From positions 105,358 through 169,357 of the forward strand of contig JADKJV010000009.1 of NCBI GenBank assembly GCA_016720825.1: 64,000 nt of DNA, given 5' to 3'. Positions 1 to 8,527 of this stretch are shown here, in pieces (positions within the stretch are counted from its first letter, which is position 1; each line of letters starts with the position of its first letter). The DNA comes from Chitinophagaceae bacterium. GTDB taxonomy: Bacteria > Bacteroidota > Bacteroidia > Chitinophagales > Chitinophagaceae. The translations under genes were made by a program, and so were the position numbers. Under the pieces are notes generated by a model, which saw only the letters and a list, made by a program, of their open reading frames with translations, had not been told where the DNA came from and searched no databases.

Positions 1-2296
1 TAGTCAGCGCCGGAATCTCCAGTTTGGGAATAGAACCCAGGGGACCCAGGTCAAGACCTCCGAAGATGGTTGTTTTGTCCCAGATAGGAAGAGTCGGTGT
101 TGAATATGGACCGATTTTGAGTGGAAGGCTTAATGACGTATTGATTTTCTCCGTAATCAGGTTAGTCAGGTTACAAACTGTACCAGCCACCCACTGGGAA
201 GGCATGAGGTTGATAATATCATCCCAGCTGAAGGTATCGTTACCGTAAACCCAGTCACGGATCTGGTCCATCTGCGTCTGCACGCCTGTTGTAAACACAT
301 TGGGTACATTGGCATAAGCAGAACCATTCCAGCGTGGGTGGGTCCTTCCGATTTTAATAATGATACCATCCCCTTTTGAACTGCTGCTGGTGTTTTCAAA
401 AATGGCAACCGCTGTATCTGTAGCGGATGCATTCACTTTGAATGTACCATTTACATTTACTTTATAGAAGGGGTCAATACCGCCGGCGAAAGCGATTTTG
501 GTTCCGTCATCAAAAATCTGTGATACTCCGATATTGGTAGAACCTGGTGTCCATTTGGTAACATAGTTATTTGTACCGGTTCCTGTTGCCACTCCAATAG
601 CAGCCGGGAATTGCCAGGTGGCATTACCGGTAGCATCTGTAGCCATTAATTTATTATTCGCTTCACCTATGCCTGTGAACTGGAGCGCTCCCACTGTTCT
701 CAGTGCTTTGGCACTGGCATTAGTATTGCGGATTAAAGCAGTATACCCTGTGCCGGCAGAAACAACTTCAAAAGGATTTGCGGCGCTGGCTGCGTTTGTT
801 GACTGAATGAATAAAGACCTGCCAGTTCCGTTGTTCAGCATTTCTGCAATATTGGCACTGCTGGCAGCATTGGTGTTCTGCAGTAACAGTCCGCGGCCTG
901 TGCCGTTGGTCTGCAATTCCATTACATTGGCATTGTTGGCAGCATTTGTATTCTGAAGAAATAACCCTTTCCCTAAACCATTTGTCTGCATCTCCAGCAT
1001 GTTGGCATTATTGGCAGCATTCAGGTTCTGCAGGATTGCCAGGCGGCCGGTACCATTGGATGATACATCAAAAATATTACTGGGGTTAGCGGCATTCGTA
1101 TTGCGCATCCAGGCGATACGGCCTGTACCATTGGTCAGGATTTCAAGTACTGAACTGGCATTTGCCGCATTTGTATTTGTAAGATTTGCCACACGGCCAA
1201 TACCATTGGTAGAAACATCAATCGCTGCTTTCTGATTGGCAGCATTGCTGATATTGAATACACCGGCATTACCGGTACCTGTCATTAAAGATTGTAATCC
1301 GTCACCTGCACCATTGGTTGCAGTAACGAATGTAGCTGAGTTATTAGCAGCATTTGTATTCTGGAAGAAACCGGATTTGGCATTACCGGTGTTGGTCACA
1401 GCGATTCCGTCGCCGCTGCCATTTGTATTTACAGAAACTGTTGCCGCAGCATTGGCGCTGTTTGTATTGAAGAAACTGGCTGAATTTGAACTGTTGCTGG
1501 TACCGGTAACACCTGCTCCGGAAGTGCTGGCACCTGTAACACCTGCTCCGGTTTGTGATTCACCGTATACACCGGTACCTGAAGCGGAAGCCCCTTTTAC
1601 ACCCAAACCACCGGGTGTGGTTCCGTAAACGCCCCATCCATTACCATTTTGCACACCGTAAACACCAATCCCGTTTCCACCGGTTCCGTTATTCTGGCCG
1701 ATTACACCGGCAGAAAAACCTCCGGGTGAAGTGGGTGTGATGATACCGCGTACAGCACCGGCATTAGCCGCAGTAGAACTGCTCGAACCTTCAATGGCCA
1801 GTGCATTGGCTGAATTAGCACCATTGGAAACCCGGAACAGCGGACCCGCGTCATTCTGTGTTTTTGAGAAAGGTAATACGATATCGCCTGATTGTTTGGT
1901 GAACAGGGAGTAAGGCACAGAAGTCAGCTGTGTGGTTCCGATGTCTTTGAAATCCTTCCCGCCGGCAGGATCAATTTCTACCTGCATCCATTTGGTACCG
2001 AGGTACCAGTCGGTTGCAGCAATTGAACCAGACACCAGCGTAGCGCCGGCACCACCCACCTGCACATTGAATAAACCAAATGCGTTGGTGGTTAATGCAC
2101 GCGTTTCAGCATACACAACAGGTCCGGTAGCGGAACCATCGTGTATGGATAAACGCAGCGTGATCGGCTGGTTTACCAGCGCGTTGCCCACTGAGTTGCG
2201 GGCAACACCCTGGTAGTTAAAAAATGCCGGTGCCTGGGCATCTGCCATGGCAGCGAAAAGGATAAAAGCAGTTAGTGTGGTCAGGAGTTTTTTCAT
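1..2296 (-). CDS. Secreted repeat protein with tail-fibre-like architecture (partial, C-terminus outside window)
   Basis: The frame is open from the ATG at 2296 to the left edge, so about 765 residues are visible. Residues 1-21 are a signal peptide ending in ADAQ. Residues about 22-135 match the N-terminal module common in Bacteroidota exported proteins (motifs FNYQGVARN, LRLSIHDGSATG, TSVPYSLF). Between about 700 and 1300 the DNA repeats every 75 bp and encodes 25-residue units of the type NTNAANNAN...TNGTGR...LQ. The part nearest the left edge carries NYVTKWTPGS...QIFDDGTKI, a segment I know from proteins ending in tail-fibre or endosialidase-chaperone domains. A surface-exposed fibrous protein is inferred. 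Ligand and anchoring are unknown, and no sorting tail is visible because the end is missing. The neighbouring T9SS cargo gene fits an exported pair. Confidence 0.75.
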   Translation of the reverse strand, partial: MKKLLTTLTAFILFAAMADAQAPAFFNYQGVARNSVGNALVNQPITLRLSIHDGSATGPVVYAETRALTTNAFGLFNVQVGGAGATLVSGSIAATDWYLGTKWMQVEIDPAGGKDFKDIGTTQLTSVPYSLFTKQSGDIVLPFSKTQNDAGPLFRVSNGANSANALAIEGSSSSTAANAGAVRGIITPTSPGGFSAGVIGQNNGTGGNGIGVYGVQNGNGWGVYGTTPGGLGVKGASASGTGVYGESQTGAGVTGASTSGAGVTGTSNSSNSASFFNTNSANAAATVSVNTNGSGDGIAVTNTGNAKSGFFQNTNAANNSATFVTATNGAGDGLQSLMTGTGNAGVFNISNAANQKAAIDVSTNGIGRVANLTNTNAANASSVLEILTNGTGRIAWMRNTNAANPSNIFDVSSNGTGRLAILQNLNAANNANMLEMQTNGLGKGLFLQNTNAANNANVMELQTNGTGRGLLLQNTNAASSANIAEMLNNGTGRSLFIQSTNAASAANPFEVVSAGTGYTALIRNTNASAKALRTVGALQFTGIGEANNKLMATDATGNATWQFPAAIGVATGTGTNNYVTKWTPGSTNIGVSQIFDDGTKIAFAGGIDPFYKVNVNGTFKVNASATDTAVAIFENTSSSSKGDGIIIKIGRTHPRWNGSAYANVPNVFTTGVQTQMDQIRDWVYGNDTFSWDDIINLMPSQWVAGTVCNLTNLITEKINTSLSLPLKIGPYSTPTLPIWDKTTIFGGLDLGPLGSIPKLEIPALT

Positions 2297-2354
2297 GATG
2301 CTTTTTTTTCAATGGTGGTCTTTGTTCGTTGGTTGTTTCGGGATGCGACCCTGG

Positions 2355-2912
2355 TTAACGGAGTTTCACCACACGAATGCCGCTGTGACGCGTCAGTCCG
2401 CCCGGAGCTCCGTCTATGTTACTGTCTTGTTTGAATGTTGCTGAAACGAAATACACACCCTGTGGCAGGTGCGTGATATCATAATGCTCTACCCGGCAGC
2501 AGCCATAATAGCGGAAACTGCGGGTTTCGATTTTCTGACCCAGTCCGTCTACCAGTTCAAGCGTCAGCGTTCCGCTGGACCTGATCATGAAATTGATTTC
2601 AAATTTGCCGGTGGTTGGATTGGGAAAAAGGCTGTAATCCGAAGGATCCAGTTCTGTGGGTGCCGGTGATACGCCGGGCTTATCGGAGCAGGGCTGCAAT
2701 ACACCCTGGTAAACCACCAGCGACTTATCTGCACTGGTTACTGTATTAATCAGGGTGAGTTCACCGATGCTCCATTCAAAATACCGGAAATATGAATTGG
2801 GATTATTGTACGCACCGCCGCCCGCGTTGGTTACAGTGGGGGTGGTCGTCTGGGCGGAGGCCCAGATTCCCAACAGCAATAGTCCTGTGGTGGTAAGCAG
2901 TTTGAAGCGCAT
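2355..2912 (-). CDS. T9SS type A sorting domain-containing secreted protein
   Basis: A 185-residue protein with a signal peptide (residues 1-20, LLLLGIWASAQ). A short middle region follows, then a C-terminal type IX secretion sorting domain covering about residues 95-185. Its hallmarks are YSLFPNPTTGKFEI, then GVYFVSATF and a final VVKLR. Such tails direct export across the outer membrane by the T9SS (family knowledge). The mature region before the tail is only about 75 residues (WSIGELTLINTV, VYQGVLQP), a pattern seen in many short Bacteroidota cargo proteins of unknown function. It lies 58 bp upstream of the large repeat protein on the same strand and may be co-transcribed with it. Confidence 0.85.
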   Translation of the reverse strand: MRFKLLTTTGLLLLGIWASAQTTTPTVTNAGGGAYNNPNSYFRYFEWSIGELTLINTVTSADKSLVVYQGVLQPCSDKPGVSPAPTELDPSDYSLFPNPTTGKFEINFMIRSSGTLTLELVDGLGQKIETRSFRYYGCCRVEHYDITHLPQGVYFVSATFKQDSNIDGAPGGLTRHSGIRVVKLR

Positions 2913-3013
2913 GGTTGGTGATTTCAGCCTGAAAATAGACCTTCAACAAGCCCTGCGGAGCCCCATGTATGCGAACAGCGGGAATTTGTATGTGAACGAT
3001 TCAGGGTGGGTGG

Positions 3014-3796
3014 TCAGCGGAGGTTGAACTGCTCCAGGAAGTCCTGGCGGAAATTCCGGCCAATGGGAATTTCATGAGCGCCGACTTTAATCAGCTGGTC
3101 GTCAAACGAAGTGATTTCATTCAGATTGACTGCGTAAGACCGGTGGACCCGGAACAATTTCGGGAAAGCCATTCTTTCCAGGAGTTCGGTGAGCCCGATA
3201 CGGAGCGTTAACTTCTGGGCGCTGGTATATATATGTACATAATTGTTATCTGCCTCGAGGTGCTGGATGTCTGACAACCTGAATTTCACAAACCGGTAAT
3301 TCTGTTTAATGAAGACCTGGTCGTTTAACTGCAGGAATTGTTCTTTATCGGTTTTTTTCTCTGCGGTTTGTGCCGGTTTGATCGGCACTACTTTCCCTTT
3401 TTCATCTGACTGCTTCATTTCTGCAAAATGATGAAGGGCGAGGTCAATGGCGATACGCACATTATCGATGCTGTAAGGTTTGGTGAGGAAAGCGGCCGGG
3501 TTGGTATCTTTTACCCTGGCCACGGTGGCAGCATCTGTAAAGGCAGTGAGGTAAATCAGCGGCACCTGTCTGATCTTCATGAGTGCGGTGGCTGTTTCCA
3601 CGCCGTCTTTTTCACCGTGGATATTGATATCCATCAGCAGGATATCAACCGCATTATTGCTGAACAATTGTATGGCGTCTTCAAAATTATCGGCGACACC
3701 TACTACATTATAGCCATCGTGCTCCAGGCCTGCAGCAAGATCCATCGCTACGATGGATTCATCTTCCACAATCATTACATGTACCTGTTCACTCAT
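3014..3796 (-). CDS. LytTR-family response regulator
   Basis: A 260-residue DNA-binding response regulator. The receiver domain (about residues 1-120) has the acidic pair VEDES, the phospho-acceptor Asp in DILLMDINIH, the Thr of YLTAFTD and the Lys of FLTKPYS. The C-terminal LytTR domain (about 160-260) has FIKQNYRFVKFRLSDIQHLEADNNYV and FRVHRSYAVNLNEI in sequence. The reading frame extends to 3856, but the start at 3796 (MSEQVHVMI) is preferred because it gives a normal receiver and overlaps the kinase stop codon at 3798-3800 by spacing of one base. It is the partner of the TPR kinase directly upstream. Confidence 0.9.
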   Translation of the reverse strand: MSEQVHVMIVEDESIVAMDLAAGLEHDGYNVVGVADNFEDAIQLFSNNAVDILLMDINIHGEKDGVETATALMKIRQVPLIYLTAFTDAATVARVKDTNPAAFLTKPYSIDNVRIAIDLALHHFAEMKQSDEKGKVVPIKPAQTAEKKTDKEQFLQLNDQVFIKQNYRFVKFRLSDIQHLEADNNYVHIYTSAQKLTLRIGLTELLERMAFPKLFRVHRSYAVNLNEITSFDDQLIKVGAHEIPIGRNFRQDFLEQFNLR

Positions 3797-3797
3797 A

Positions 3798-4715
3798 TTA
3801 TGCCGCTTTTTCTGTTTGTACCGGAATTGTAAACTGGTAAACCGCGCCCTGTTCATTGCGGACTGAGTAGCTGGCCTTCAACTGCCCGCTCAGTGCTTTG
3901 ATCAGTTTTTGTCCGAATCCGGGTTTGGATGTTTGCTGGTCTGGCATACCCGGGCCATTGTCACGTATTTCCAGATTCAGCTGTTTGCCCTGGTCTGTTA
4001 AGTTTATATGCAGCGATGGCCTGTCAACCTGCTTGTATGCATATTTAAATGAGTTGGTAATGATTTCATTCACCAGCAAACCCAGTGGCATCACAGTATC
4101 CACATCCATCATTTCTTTTTCTATATGGATTTGCAGGTCAAAGCTGTCGGAATTATATCCGTATGCTTTCATCAGCGTCTCTGCCAGATCAGTCAGGTAT
4201 AATTTAAAATTCACAAGGGAAACATCATCCACCTGGTAGAGCCGCTGGTGCATGAGTGACATGGCCTGCACCCGCAGCTGGCTTTCCCGGATGGCGGACT
4301 GGCTTTCTTCATCTTTCAGGCGGTAACTCTGCAGGTTCAGCAGGCTGGAAACAATCTGGAGGTTATTTTTAACCCGGTGATGCAGTTCTTTCATCATCCA
4401 CTGCAGTTTGTCAGATTGCTCGGAGATTTTTTGTTTCTGTTGTTGTGATTTCCTTTTCTGCATCCAGACTACTGCCAGCAGCAACAGCAGTACGCCGGAT
4501 GCAACTGTCAGCACGATCATCCGCTGGCTCCTCGCTTTTGCGAGTCCGTTCAGGTGAATGATTTCCTCTTCTTTCTTCCCGGTTTCATATTTCACCTGCA
4601 CATTGGCAATCTGGCTGCTCTTGGTGATATTATTGATTGAATCAGATAATTGCACTTTGATCTGGAAAAAATAAAGGGCAGAATCATACTCCCCCTCTTG
4701 TTTTATGGATATCAT
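3798..4715 (-). CDS. TPR sensor histidine kinase, 3' part (transmembrane segment and HisKA_2 kinase core)
   Basis: This is the C-terminal half of a kinase split by a frameshift. It begins inside the TPR region (GEYDSALYFFQIKVQLSDSI) and has one transmembrane segment (VLTVASGVLLLLLAVVWM). A HisKA_2-type dimerisation helix follows, with the phospho-acceptor His in ELHHRVKNNLQIVSSLL. The ATPase domain has the N box LLVNEIITNSFKYAY, the G1 box EIRDNGPGMP and GFGQKLIKAL. The frame is offset by one base from the upstream half at 4684-5664. Removing one G from the G5 run (plus-strand C5 at 4691-4695) joins the halves as HKTRGEYDSALYFF. It feeds the LytTR regulator that follows it. Confidence 0.85.
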   Translation of the reverse strand: MISIKQEGEYDSALYFFQIKVQLSDSINNITKSSQIANVQVKYETGKKEEEIIHLNGLAKARSQRMIVLTVASGVLLLLLAVVWMQKRKSQQQKQKISEQSDKLQWMMKELHHRVKNNLQIVSSLLNLQSYRLKDEESQSAIRESQLRVQAMSLMHQRLYQVDDVSLVNFKLYLTDLAETLMKAYGYNSDSFDLQIHIEKEMMDVDTVMPLGLLVNEIITNSFKYAYKQVDRPSLHINLTDQGKQLNLEIRDNGPGMPDQQTSKPGFGQKLIKALSGQLKASYSVRNEQGAVYQFTIPVQTEKAA

Positions 4716-5664
4716 TCAGGACGGAATATGCATTCACGGCCCTGAACGGGGATTTTAATTCATTGCAGAGTGTCAGCATCCGGTGTGCGTATTCATCGGC
4801 CAGGGGCAGATTACCCATGTTCAGATATACCTGGGCAATGGTGTTGTAATTATAAGTCAGGCTGATCCGGTTATTCTTTTTCTGGTTGATGTCAATGGCC
4901 TTGAACTGGTATTCCAGGGCTTTGTTATAATTTTTGAGGTGTTCGTTATAAACCTGGCTGATATTATTATATAGTTTGGCCAGTTGCTCTTCTCCTTTAC
5001 CTGTTTTTTCAATGATACTGATCCCGCGGGTGTATAAAACAAATGCTGAATCCATCAGGTCTGGCCGGTTGATGGTTTCACTCATATCCCGGAGGATGAT
5101 CCCCTGCATATTGAGTGCATTGATCAGTCCGGGGTAATCTTCTTCTTTTTCTGCCATTTGTTCAGCTTCTTTGGCCAGCACTAAAGCCTGCTCCTGGAAA
5201 GCAGTCGTGCCTTTTTCCCCGCCCATTTCTTTATATATATCTGCTAACAGTGTTTTGGCTTTCACCAGGTCAGTCCACAAATGCATGCTGTCATAAATAT
5301 GCACTGCTTTGAGTACGGTTTCAATCGCCCCTGAATAATCACCCATCCTGCGCTGGTAATTGGCTTCTACGGATAACGCGCGGGCAACGCCAGGTGCATA
5401 TCCTGCTTTGGTAGACAGCGCATGTGCCTGTTGCGCATAAAAACGCATGGAGTCAAAATTGACAATACTGAAATCGTTGGACTGTTTGATGAGGGATGAA
5501 ACCCGGGCTGTATCTGCGTTGAAGTCGGAAGGAAGGTTTTTTGCAGTCTTATCTTTTCCCGAACGGTTGCAGGCAGTCAACAACAGCATGATTCCCGCCA
5601 GCAGGTAGACTGCCGGTTTGCCTTTTGATGAAAAACTTGCTACTGATATTGTACGGGCCCGCAT
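4684..5664 (-). CDS. TPR sensor histidine kinase, 5' part (lipoprotein-like N-terminus and TPR repeats)
   Basis: The N-terminal half of the same kinase, 326 residues. It begins with a signal sequence whose LLLTACNRS resembles a lipobox, though the whole kinase also has a transmembrane helix, so the processing is uncertain. Tetratricopeptide-like repeats cover about residues 60-320 (for example YQRRMGDYSGAIETVLKAV and YNKALEYQFKAIDI). The frame stops at 4684 right after KTRGG, where the homologous frame continues as GEYDSALY at a G5 run. This layout (periplasmic or extracytoplasmic TPRs, one membrane helix, cytoplasmic HisKA_2 core, LytTR partner) is common in Bacteroidota. The break is either a sequencing insertion of one G or a true frameshift mutation. 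Confidence 0.8.
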   Translation of the reverse strand: MRARTISVASFSSKGKPAVYLLAGIMLLLTACNRSGKDKTAKNLPSDFNADTARVSSLIKQSNDFSIVNFDSMRFYAQQAHALSTKAGYAPGVARALSVEANYQRRMGDYSGAIETVLKAVHIYDSMHLWTDLVKAKTLLADIYKEMGGEKGTTAFQEQALVLAKEAEQMAEKEEDYPGLINALNMQGIILRDMSETINRPDLMDSAFVLYTRGISIIEKTGKGEEQLAKLYNNISQVYNEHLKNYNKALEYQFKAIDINQKKNNRISLTYNYNTIAQVYLNMGNLPLADEYAHRMLTLCNELKSPFRAVNAYSVLNDIHKTRGGV

Positions 5665-5690
5665 TAGCCTGCCAAAATATACAATATCCT

Positions 5691-6556
5691 TTAATCCGGA
5701 AAGTTCTGTTCATGGAGGAGATTCCGGAGTGCTTCCGGTAATTCAGGATGCCTGAATTGAAATCCGGCTTCCAGGATTTTCCGGCAACTCACGCGGGCAG
5801 ATTTCAACACTTCAATGCTCATTTCTCCGAGTATAATCCGGAGCATAAATGCGGGTACGGGTATAGTTAAATGAAAACCCGGTTTTTGCTGGCGGGCCAG
5901 TTCTTTCACCAAAGTCCTGTTTGATACCGGGTTCGGGCCGATGGCATTAAAGACACCAGCCTGGTTCCTGTTTTCGATCATATAGATAAATAAGTCCACG
6001 AGGTCGTCCATATGAATCCAGCTGATGACCTGTCTGCCGCTGCCCAAAACTGCCGCGATCCGAAAACGAAGTGGTTTGAGGAATTCTCCCAATCCTGGCA
6101 GGTGGTTCCCAGGAAATCATTTGCGGGAGGATCGGTCTCCGAAAAGCCTTTATCATCATTGCTGGCCGGGTTTTTATCAGGACCATACCAGCCGATAGCA
6201 GAAGCGTTAATTACAGACTGTACTTTGTTACTGTTATTTGCAAGAAGAGAAGTGATGAGCTGTCCTGCCTGTACCCGGCTGTCGCGGATCAGGGCTTTTC
6301 GTTTTGCCGTCCATCTTTGATCAGCCACACCGGCACCGGCGAGGTTGATGATATGATCGGCTTTGGCGAAGGCTTCCACGTCTGCCTTTCCGGAAGCCGG
6401 ATCCCAGCAGGCATAGAATAATCCGGGTGTGGCAGATTCGGGGCTGACGAGTTTACGTGAGAGTATGATCACCTCATATCCTTTTCCCAGCAGGGCTTTG
6501 GTAAGCGCGTTCCCAACAAGTCCGGTTCCTCCGGTGATCAGCACGCAGGGTTTCAT
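5691..6556 (-). pseudogene. TIGR01777-family NAD-dependent epimerase (SDR39U1/YfcH-like), internal deletion plus frame change
   Basis: The first part (6556 down to about 6085) has the Rossmann motif LITGGTGLVGNALTKAL, then INLAGAGVADQRWTAKRK and INASAIGWYG, as in this SDR family. The second part, in another frame (about 6092 down to 5691), has LGSGRQVISWIHMDDLVDLF, NAIGPNPVSNRTLV and the family C-terminus AGFQFRHPELPEALRNLL. The segment normally between the DWE motif and the EFLKPLRF region, some 30-40 residues by memory of the family (containing the RTGIVL stretch), is missing. At the junction (6080-6090) the bases read both as W-E-N-S and as G-E-F, so a deletion between short direct repeats GGAGAATTC is likely. 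No functional enzyme can be made from this sequence as given. Confidence 0.8.
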
Positions 6557-6649
6557 GATGGAGAATTATGGTATAAATAACACTACCGCTCAGCAAATGT
6601 TTGAAATCAGCCTGAACAAATCATTTATCTTGGTGCAAAATTAAGCAGT

Positions 6650-7258
6650 ATGAATTCGGTTCTGAGTATCCGGAATATTTCCAAATCTTACCCCGGTGTA
6701 AGGGCCCTGCACGATGTTTCATTTGATGTGCCTAAGGGCAGTGTGTTTGGCATCCTGGGGCCTAATGGCAGTGGTAAAACAACCATGCTGGGCATTATCA
6801 CAGATGTGTTGCGCGCGAATGCAGGGAGTTACCAGTGGTTCGGTCAGCCCGGTTCACCGGCCATGCGAAAACAGATCGGGTGCCTGCTGGAGACACCAAA
6901 TTTTTATACTTACCTGTCCGGCACCGACAACCTGCGGATCACGAGTGCGATCAGTGGACGCGGATCAGCAAAGGAAATTGATGAAGTGCTGAAGAAAGTG
7001 AATTTATATGACAGGCGCTGGACGAGTTTCAAATCATTCAGTCTGGGTATGAAACAAAGGCTGGCCATTGGTGCCGCTTTGCTGGGCAGCCCCAAAGTTT
7101 TATTGCTGGATGAACCCACCAACGGACTTGATCCGGTGGGAATTGCAGAAATCAGGTCGCTGATTATGGATCTCAGTAAGACAAAGGTCATACCATTATC
7201 ATGGCCAGTCACCTGCTGGATGAAGTGGAAAAAGTATGTACGCATGCGGCGATTTTAA
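6650..7258 (+). CDS. ABC transporter ATP-binding protein, 5' part
   Basis: The N-terminal 190 or so residues of an ABC ATPase of the ABC-2/bacitracin-export type. Visible are the Walker A motif GPNGSGKTTM (about residue 41), the Q-loop region CLLETPNF, the signature FSLGMKQRL and Walker B VLLLDEPTNGLDP. The real frame is left after SKTK at about 7195. The remaining residues (VIPLSWPVTC...) are out of frame. One missing base in the AAAGG at 7193-7197 would restore KGHTIIMASHLLDEVEKV. It is followed by its 3' part and a membrane permease, so it energises an exporter or a membrane-stress-type ABC-2 system of unknown substrate. Confidence 0.85.
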   Translation: MNSVLSIRNISKSYPGVRALHDVSFDVPKGSVFGILGPNGSGKTTMLGIITDVLRANAGSYQWFGQPGSPAMRKQIGCLLETPNFYTYLSGTDNLRITSAISGRGSAKEIDEVLKKVNLYDRRWTSFKSFSLGMKQRLAIGAALLGSPKVLLLDEPTNGLDPVGIAEIRSLIMDLSKTKVIPLSWPVTCWMKWKKYVRMRRF

Positions 7259-7548
7259 AGACCGGTCAGTTAATTACTACCGGACCTGTTGAAGCGATTC
7301 TGAAAGATAATGACACGGTTGAACTGGCTGCAGTTAATATGGAAAAACTCACTGCCTTATTTACTGCACAGGGCAAAACGATTTTACCCGGTGAAATACC
7401 AGGCAGTATCCAGGTTTCATTTGATTCCGGTACGGCGAGACTGGATGATATCAATAAATTCTGTTTTGATAACGGGGTTATTTTATCACTGCTCGTACTG
7501 AGGAAGAAAAGGCTGGAAGCCCGTTTCTTTGAACTGACCAATAATTAA
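7201..7548 (+). CDS. ABC transporter ATP-binding protein, 3' part
   Basis: The C-terminal continuation of the ATPase, starting at the H-loop region MASHLLDEVEKVCTHAAIL. It holds the switch His and the C-terminal regulatory region (LKTGQLITTGPVEAIL through RLEARFFELTNN). The internal ATG at 7201 is part of the original protein and not a convincing independent start. Translation in this frame would require the lost base at about 7195, or frameshifting. It ends 23 bp before the permease ATG at 7572, so the two are co-transcribed. Confidence 0.8.
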   Translation: MASHLLDEVEKVCTHAAILKTGQLITTGPVEAILKDNDTVELAAVNMEKLTALFTAQGKTILPGEIPGSIQVSFDSGTARLDDINKFCFDNGVILSLLVLRKKRLEARFFELTNN

Positions 7549-7571
7549 TTCATTGTTTTTATCTGCATAAT

Positions 7572-8390
7572 ATGACAACGCTGATCAGGACCGAATGGCT
7601 TAAGATGAGAAAATACAATGCCTTCTGGTGGGTGATGGGATTAACGGCCCTCTCCTATCCGGGTATTAATTTTATTTTCTACCAGGTTTATGGCAATATT
7701 ACCTCACAGCCGAATAGCGCCAGCCGCCTGGCTAAAATGGCAATCGGTAATCCATATACTTTCCCGGATGTATGGCATACTGTGGCATATTTCTCATCCT
7801 GGTTTGTATTCATACCTGCCGTAGTGGTGATTATGTTTATCACCAATGAATATTCTTTCCGCACACACCGCCAGAATATCATTGACGGCTGGAGCCGGAA
7901 CCAGTTTATTACCAGTAAGCTGATTGATGTGCTGCTGATCACATTGATGATTACCGGACTGTATGCAGGTGTGTGTTTTATTACCGGTATGGTCAGTCAG
8001 GATCGTTTAATCCAGGATACCTGGTCTCAATTTTATTATACAGGACTTTTTGCAATGCAGACATTTGCCCAGCTGACACTGGCATTCCTGACAGGATTCC
8101 TGATACGTAAAGCCTTTATGGCGCTGGCAGTTTTCCTGTTTTGGTTTATTATCCTGGAGAATATTCTTGTCATGTACCTGAAATTCAATGCCAACGACAT
8201 TGGCCGTTTTTTCCCTTTTGAAATTTCCGACCGGCTGGTGCCTGTTCCGGCTTTCCTGGGTAAATTAGACCAGACCGGTTATGACAAAGCGGTGCATGAA
8301 ATTCCATTGTATACTGTCTATACTGTTATCCTCACTTTTGGTGTATGGGCTTTATGTTACTGGATGAACCGGAGAAGGGATTTGAAATAA
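7572..8390 (+). CDS. ABC-2 type transporter permease
   Basis: A 272-residue membrane protein with about six hydrophobic segments (for example LPAVVVIMFITNEY-type and LALAFLTGFLIRKAFMALAVF-like regions). It begins MTTLIRTEWLKMRKYNAFWW, the amphipathic start typical of ABC-2 permeases. The stretch MFITNEYSFRTHRQNIIDGWSR is the conserved cytoplasmic segment seen in this family after the first helix pair. It follows its ATPase by 23 bp. The substrate cannot be told from sequence. It ends 18 bp before the terminator that stops the convergent dcw cluster. Confidence 0.85.
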   Translation: MTTLIRTEWLKMRKYNAFWWVMGLTALSYPGINFIFYQVYGNITSQPNSASRLAKMAIGNPYTFPDVWHTVAYFSSWFVFIPAVVVIMFITNEYSFRTHRQNIIDGWSRNQFITSKLIDVLLITLMITGLYAGVCFITGMVSQDRLIQDTWSQFYYTGLFAMQTFAQLTLAFLTGFLIRKAFMALAVFLFWFIILENILVMYLKFNANDIGRFFPFEISDRLVPVPAFLGKLDQTGYDKAVHEIPLYTVYTVILTFGVWALCYWMNRRRDLK

Positions 8391-8408
8391 TCCCGTTTCA
8401 TTCATTAC

Positions 8409-8436
8409 AAAAAAAACCCCGGCAGGAATACCGGGG
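8409..8436 (-). terminator. Intrinsic terminator of the dcw cluster
   Basis: On the minus strand the sequence reads CCCCGG, an 8-base loop, CCGGGG and then eight Ts. This is a classic rho-independent terminator 90 bp after the ftsZ stop codon. It lies between convergent genes and may also help stop transcription from the permease side, but the U-tract favours the ftsZ direction. Confidence 0.85.
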
Positions 8437-8527
8437 TAACAACTAAAAAACACTAAGTAATGAATGAACCTTAGCTTCATTGGAACGAACAATCATGATG
8501 ACCGGGTTCTGCGGTCATACAATATCA

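Noticed and set aside
1..1300. CRISPR-like or satellite repeat at the left end
   Set aside because: The 75-bp period stays in the frame of one long secreted protein, so it is a coding repeat.
3797..3856. N-terminal extension of the LytTR regulator
   Set aside because: The added 20 residues are basic, not part of the receiver fold, and overlap the kinase coding end.
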